A program made the translations under genes and the position numbers. The notes under the pieces are model-generated. The model had not been told where the DNA came from and did not search any database. It worked only from the letters and a program-made list of their open reading frames with translations. Positions 60,203 through 64,000 of a DNA stretch of 64,000 nt are shown here, piece by piece. This DNA comes from Helcococcus ovis (GTDB lineage: Bacteria > Bacillota > Clostridia > Tissierellales > Peptoniphilaceae): assembly GCF_004524775.2 (NCBI RefSeq), contig NZ_CP119081.1, positions 124,001 through 188,000 on the forward strand, given 5' to 3'. Each line of letters opens with the position of its first letter. Positions within the stretch are counted from its first letter, which is position 1.

Positions 60203-61567
60203 ATGAAATTAAAAACAGTTTTTAAATGTATAAACTGTGGTGAAGAGCAAATAGCTTGGACTGGGAAATGTCCAAGCTGTGGTGCTTGGGACAGTTTAGT
60301 AGAAGAAGTAGTTGAAAAAAAGTCAAAGTCACAAAGTTTAAGTTCAAAAAAAATCTATAAAAAATCAAATAGGTTAAATTCGATAAAAGTCGATTCGTCA
60401 GAAAGATTTCTTACAAATATCAATGAATTTGATAGAACCATTGGAGGCGGGATAGTTAAGGATAGCATATCTATTTTAACTGCTAAACCAGGTGCCGGTA
60501 AATCAACATTATTACTTGAAATAGCGAAAAATTTAGCTTTACATGGTCATAAAATTTTATATATATCCGGTGAAGAATCGGAATCTCAAATTAAAAATAG
60601 AGCATTAAGGATAATGGATGTGATTCCTGAGGATATATTTATAATTTCAACAAACTCAATGGATATAGCTCTTCATGAAATAGAAGTGCTTAACCCTGAT
60701 GTTATATTTTTGGACTCTATTCAAACTTTAGGATTAGAACAATATTCACAACGACCAGGAACTCCAACACAGACAATAGAATGTGCTAATGAACTTGTAA
60801 ATATTTGTAAAAGTACTGAGAAACCTAAAGCTGCGATAATGATTGGGCACATGACAAAATCAGGAGAAATGGCAGGCTTAATGACTTTGGAACATTTGGT
60901 TGATACTGTACTAATTTTAGAGTCGGAGTCAGACTCTCAATTGAGAGTTTTAAGAACAACTAAAAATCGTTTTGGATATACTGGAGAAATTGGCTTATTT
61001 AATATGGAAGAAGGAGGACTTAAAGAAGTTCAAAATCCTTCAGAATATTTTATAACGCCGAGAAAACACCCTGTAGAGGGTTCAGCTATTTCAGTTATAA
61101 AAGAAGGTTCAAGAATTATAACTGTAGAGGTTGAATCATTGGTGTCACATTCATTTACACCATATCCAATAAGAATAGGTGATAGTTTAAGAAAAGACCA
61201 ACTTAATACCTTAATTTCAATTCTCGAACAAAGATCAGGTATTAACTTATACGATAAAAATGTAATATTAAAAACTACTGGTGGATTAAAATTGTCAGAG
61301 CAATCGGTAAATTTAGCAATAATAATGAGTATAGTTTCATCATTAAAAAATAAAGGTATAGATAATTCTACCGTATTTATTGCTGAAGTTGGATTAACAG
61401 GTGAATTGAAGCGTGTTCCGGAAATTGAAAAAAGACTTTTAGAACTTGATAGATTAGGATTTAAAAAAGCTTATATTTCTAAGAGTAAGGTAGATAAGAG
61501 AAAATTCAAGACTTTAGATGTTGTTGAGTGTGATACTATAAATGAGGTTATTAGGGAAGTTTTTTAG
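60203..61567 (+). CDS. radA: DNA repair protein RadA (Sms)
   Basis: 454 aa. N-terminal zinc finger C9, C12, C23, C26 (CINCGEEQIAWTGKCPSCG), RecA-like ATPase with Walker A AKPGAGKST, the RadA-specific KNRFG motif, and a C-terminal Lon-like domain. Drives branch migration in recombination. Two nt after clpC, the usual Firmicute order. No clear terminator follows; the repeat array starts 132 nt later. Confidence 0.96.
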   Translation: MKLKTVFKCINCGEEQIAWTGKCPSCGAWDSLVEEVVEKKSKSQSLSSKKIYKKSNRLNSIKVDSSERFLTNINEFDRTIGGGIVKDSISILTAKPGAGKSTLLLEIAKNLALHGHKILYISGEESESQIKNRALRIMDVIPEDIFIISTNSMDIALHEIEVLNPDVIFLDSIQTLGLEQYSQRPGTPTQTIECANELVNICKSTEKPKAAIMIGHMTKSGEMAGLMTLEHLVDTVLILESESDSQLRVLRTTKNRFGYTGEIGLFNMEEGGLKEVQNPSEYFITPRKHPVEGSAISVIKEGSRIITVEVESLVSHSFTPYPIRIGDSLRKDQLNTLISILEQRSGINLYDKNVILKTTGGLKLSEQSVNLAIIMSIVSSLKNKGIDNSTVFIAEVGLTGELKRVPEIEKRLLELDRLGFKKAYISKSKVDKRKFKTLDVVECDTINEVIREVF

Positions 61568-61698
61568 AAGTTAAATTTTAATTTTAATATTATTATTTTG
61601 GCATATGCTTATTAATGGCCACGGCAATGGTCTTGGAAATGAGTTTATCAATGGCTTCGAAAAAGGCTTTGGTAATGTTCTTAGTAATTTCCATAGAA

Positions 61699-62274
61699 AT
61701 AGCCCCATCAAAAGAAAGAATTGAAAAAAGGCTAGGGCAGAATTTTTGGGGAAAATTAAAAAATGGCACTAGCGAAATGAAGAAAATTAGATATGCTGGG
61801 GCTAGAACGTAAAAAAGTAAAGAAAAATGGCCCTATCGAAATAAGGAAATGGGAAAAAGAAGGGGCAGAATTTTGTTTGAAAATTAAGAAATAGCCCCAT
61901 CAAAAGAAAGAATTGGAAAAAGGCAAGGGCAGAATTTTTGGAAAAAATTAAAAAATGGCCCTAGCGAAATGAAGAAAATAAGATATGCTAGGGCTAGAAC
62001 ATAAAAAATTAAAGAAAAATAGCCCCATCAAAAGAAAGAATTGGAAAAAGGCTAGGGCAGAATTTTTGGGGAAAATTAAAAAATGGCACTAGCGAAATGA
62101 AGAAAATAAGATATGCTGGGGCTATAACATAAAAAATTAAAGAAAAATGGCCCTAGCAAAATAAGGAAATGGAAAAAGGCTGGGTCTATTATGAAAAAAT
62201 GTAGATGAAAATGGCTCTAGCGAAAGAGCTAAATGAAAAAAAGCAGGGGTGCGTCACCCCTGCAATATTCAAAA
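61699..62274. repeat. Array of nine 64-bp units with alternating complementary blocks
   Basis: Units start at 61699, 61763, 61827, 61891, 61955, 62019, 62083, 62147 and 62211, spacing exactly 64 each. Three variants: A (ATAGCCCCATCAAAAGAAAG..), B (ATGGCMCTAGCGAAATGAAG..) and C (ATGGCCCTA.CRAAATAAGG..) in order A B C A B A B C, then a last diverged unit. Each has a TAGCCCY-type block at its start and a GCTRGGGC-type block about 32 bp later. Degenerate relatives lie at 61614-61698. No protein: 64 is not a multiple of three. Confidence 0.92.
62243..62263 (-). terminator. Terminator of the YibE/F gene inside the last repeat unit
   Basis: GCAGGGGTG-CGT-CACCCCTGC followed on the reverse strand by seven T residues. 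Confidence 0.9.
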
Positions 62275-62276
62275 CA

Positions 62277-63380
62277 TTATTTCCTTTTATATAAAGCTGT
62301 AGCAATAAAACATGAAAAAGGTATAACTAATACAAGTCCTATGCTTCCGGCAAATATTCTTACAAATTCAGTTATAAATATATCCATATTATAGAAAAAT
62401 GGCATATGTGAATTGTATGAAAATATTAAAATTGATAGTGGTAATGCTGAGGCGAAATATGCTAAAACAAGTGTGTTTGACATTGTTCCGATTATATCTT
62501 TACCTACATTCATTCCTGATTTGAATAAATTCCAGAATGTTATTCCAGGATCTGCTTTGCTTATTTCTTCGATTGATGATGCTGTACTCATTGCTACGTC
62601 CATAATTGCTCCCAATGCTCCAATAATCATACTTGAATATAAAACTTTTTCTGCGGATATTGGAACCGGTAAAAATTGCATCATTACTGCGTTTTCATTG
62701 GACAAACCTGTGATATGTGCATTTGGTCCAAATATACTTGCAATCAAGTATGAAATAAATATACCAAATATTGTTGCTAAGATAGCTGCAAAAGTTTTTT
62801 TTGCAAATTTTCCAATAATTAATAGTGTGATGATTGTGTTTATAATTGATGTAATTATAGTTGCTTTAATAGGAGAATATCCTAATGTTATTAAATATAT
62901 TAAAGTTAATATCATAGCTATAGAAATAAACATTGTTATTAATGATTTAAGACCAGCTTTTTGAGCGATTAATATTACTATAAATACAAATAAAATTAAA
63001 AGATAATAGACCCATGTCATTCTGTAATGATCATATAATACAAATTCCGAATTTACTTCATTTTGAAATATTATTACTGTTTGATCGGCCTTATATTCTA
63101 TTTGAAATTGTGCGTTTTGTAGAATTAATTTGTTTATTTCGATATTTTTCCCTGATAAATTTCCATCTAAAATAACTAAATTATATTTTTCAAATTTATC
63201 TTTACCTTTATTGTATTTTTCGATTTTCTCAATTTTCGCTTTATAAAATTTTGAAATATTTTTTTGTATCCCATTTACTTGTTTTTGCTGATTATTTGGT
63301 ATTTTATTATTCGTAGCAAATGTAGTGTTGCTAAATAAAATTAAAATAAGTAACAAAAAAATATATACTTGTTTTTTCAT
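62277..63380 (-). CDS. YibE/F-family membrane protein
   Basis: 367 aa. Signal-like N-terminal helix (residues 4-22), an extracytoplasmic region to about 125, then seven or eight helices. Conserved segments MVQFLPVPISAEKVLYSSMIIGALGAIMDVAMSTASS-like (GAIMDVAMSTASSIEE) identify the YibE/F family, found in Gram-positive bacteria as a probable transporter of unknown substrate. GAGGTATATATG is its start region. Confidence 0.85.
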   Translation of the reverse strand: MKKQVYIFLLLILILFSNTTFATNNKIPNNQQKQVNGIQKNISKFYKAKIEKIEKYNKGKDKFEKYNLVILDGNLSGKNIEINKLILQNAQFQIEYKADQTVIIFQNEVNSEFVLYDHYRMTWVYYLLILFVFIVILIAQKAGLKSLITMFISIAMILTLIYLITLGYSPIKATIITSIINTIITLLIIGKFAKKTFAAILATIFGIFISYLIASIFGPNAHITGLSNENAVMMQFLPVPISAEKVLYSSMIIGALGAIMDVAMSTASSIEEISKADPGITFWNLFKSGMNVGKDIIGTMSNTLVLAYFASALPLSILIFSYNSHMPFFYNMDIFITEFVRIFAGSIGLVLVIPFSCFIATALYKRK

Positions 63381-63426
63381 ATATACCTCATTTTTTTATT
63401 TTTATTATATAAAAAAAATATTTATA

Positions 63427-63455
63427 TTGACAAGTGCAACTTAGTTTGATATTAT
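63427..63455 (+). promoter_or_regulatory. Promoter of the T-box operon
   Basis: TTGACA (63427-63432), 17-nt spacer, TATTAT (63450-63455). Confidence 0.75.
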
Positions 63456-63471
63456 ACTAAAAATATTAAAT

Positions 63472-63725
63472 GTTTTGAAGAGAAGAGTAGTTATATTGTA
63501 AGCCAAAGCGAGTCTTGTATGGTGTGAGGAGATGGTCTAATTTATAATGAAAAGAGCCTCTGAACTAATATGTTGATATGTAGGCATATTCGGGTAGCCC
63601 GTTATAGCGAAGAGTAATGATAGTTACTTGATGAGATTTATTTTGTGAAAAATAAGTGAAAATGGGTGGTACCACGAATGTTAATGAGCTTCGTCCTATT
63701 AAGGATAATGCTCATTTTTTATTTT
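63472..63725 (+). promoter_or_regulatory. T-box riboswitch
   Basis: Contains the T-box core TGGGTGGTACCACG (63663-63676), a stem I with AGTA/GAA specifier-loop elements (GAGTAG near 63485; AATGAAAAGAGCC near 63548) and AGCGAG region, and a terminator AATGAGC...TCCT-ATTA-AGGA...GCTCATT followed by TTTTTATTTT. Uncharged tRNA switches it to antitermination. The specifier codon near AAAGAGC is ambiguous (AAG, AGA or AGC). Confidence 0.92.
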
Positions 63726-63743
63726 AAATTTTGGGAGGATAAG

Positions 63744-64000
63744 ATGAAAAAAACACTAATAAATATTTTAGTAGCATTTATAATTTTTATAAATGGTTCT
63801 AATGTGTTTGCACAGGAAACAAATAAGGATACACTTACAGTTGCAACAAATGCAACATTTCCACCGTATGAATTCATTAAGGATGGAAAAATTGTAGGAA
63901 TTGACATGGAAATAGCAAATAAAATTGCTGAAAAACTTAACTTAAAATTAAATATAGTTGATATGGAATTTAATACAATTATTTCATCTATTGAAAGTGG
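63744..64000 (+). CDS. Amino-acid ABC transporter substrate-binding protein (5' part only)
   Basis: 85 codons visible, running off the right edge. Signal peptide at residues 1-23 (cleavage after VFA), then TLTVATNATFPPYEFIKDGKIVG and DMEIANKIAEKL, the N-terminal signature of polar amino-acid binding proteins (SBP family 3). GGGAGG precedes the ATG. Under T-box control, so its ligand is probably the amino acid of the cognate tRNA; identity not resolved. Confidence 0.88.
   Translation, partial: MKKTLINILVAFIIFINGSNVFAQETNKDTLTVATNATFPPYEFIKDGKIVGIDMEIANKIAEKLNLKLNIVDMEFNTIISSIES

Noticed and set aside
61615-61812. 65-aa ORF running into the repeat array
   Set aside because: It crosses non-coding repeats whose 64-bp period breaks any reading frame, and it has no ribosome site.
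61699-62274. CRISPR array, because the 64-bp period fits repeat plus spacer
   Set aside because: The supposed spacers recur between units (A, B and C variants repeat almost identically) and no cas genes are present.

Overview
The window reads as the chromosome of a low-GC Gram-positive anaerobe. Supporting signs are very AT-rich DNA, strong AGGAGG-type ribosome sites, a Bacillus-type large SRP RNA, CtsR/ClpC, WhiA, Veg, a T-box, and fermentation through pyruvate formate-lyase. From the 16S gene and gene content I infer a Tissierellia/Peptoniphilaceae member, most likely Parvimonas or a close relative. This comes from recognition only, with no database search.

Layout. 1-2.4 kb: start of a phosphonate-type binding lipoprotein (reverse), an orphan DNA methyltransferase, a possible 397-bp mobile-element relic, SRP RNA and tRNA-Ser. 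2.6-12.1 kb: a 1523-aa surface subtilase with a probable sortase signal, superoxide dismutase, an AI-2E-family permease, tyrS, a GIY-YIG protein and a small membrane protein under a palindromic operator. 12.4-16.8 kb: metG-tatD-rnmV-rsmA and a glutaredoxin. 16.9-19.3 kb: a degraded patch with two gene relics, a PTS IIC-like permease and repeats. 19.4-26.4 kb: membrane-anchored amylase, veg, murI, an SH3 protein, murB-rapZ-nudix-whiA. 26.4-32.1 kb: an rRNA operon behind three tandem promoters (16S, tRNA-Ala, 23S, 5S, tRNA-Asn, tRNA-Leu, tRNA-fMet). 32.4-43 kb: a secreted nuclease pair, a LytTR/GHKL two-component system without a sensor domain, two ABC exporters, a giant ABC-2-type permease and a secreted lipase-like protein. 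43-52 kb: P-type ATPase, EF-G paralogue, and a beta-glucoside antiterminator/PTS/6-phospho-beta-glucosidase operon. 52-56.4 kb (reverse): pflB, a separate glycyl-radical gene, pflA and a Crp/Fnr regulator. 56.5-61.6 kb: ctsR-mcsA-clpC-radA. 61.7-62.3 kb: an exact 64-bp repeat array. 62.3-64 kb: YibE/F protein, then a T-box controlling an amino-acid transporter.

The most unusual items are: (1) a ~205-nt insertion in helix 45 of the 23S gene, closed by a 17-bp stem, with the form of an intervening sequence; (2) nine repeat units in perfect 64-bp register with alternating complementary GC-rich blocks; (3) pyruvate formate-lyase split into a 714-aa catalytic protein and a 79-aa glycyl-radical protein, with a perfect TGTGA-N6-TCACA site placed near -41.5 of the pflB promoter and a Crp/Fnr gene at the end of the same operon; (4) a soluble GHKL kinase/LytTR pair beside two ABC exporters.

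Functional links: RNase M5 (rnmV) matures the 5S RNA whose gene lies in this window; CtsR has a direct-repeat operator on its own start region; BglG-type antitermination controls beta-glucoside uptake.
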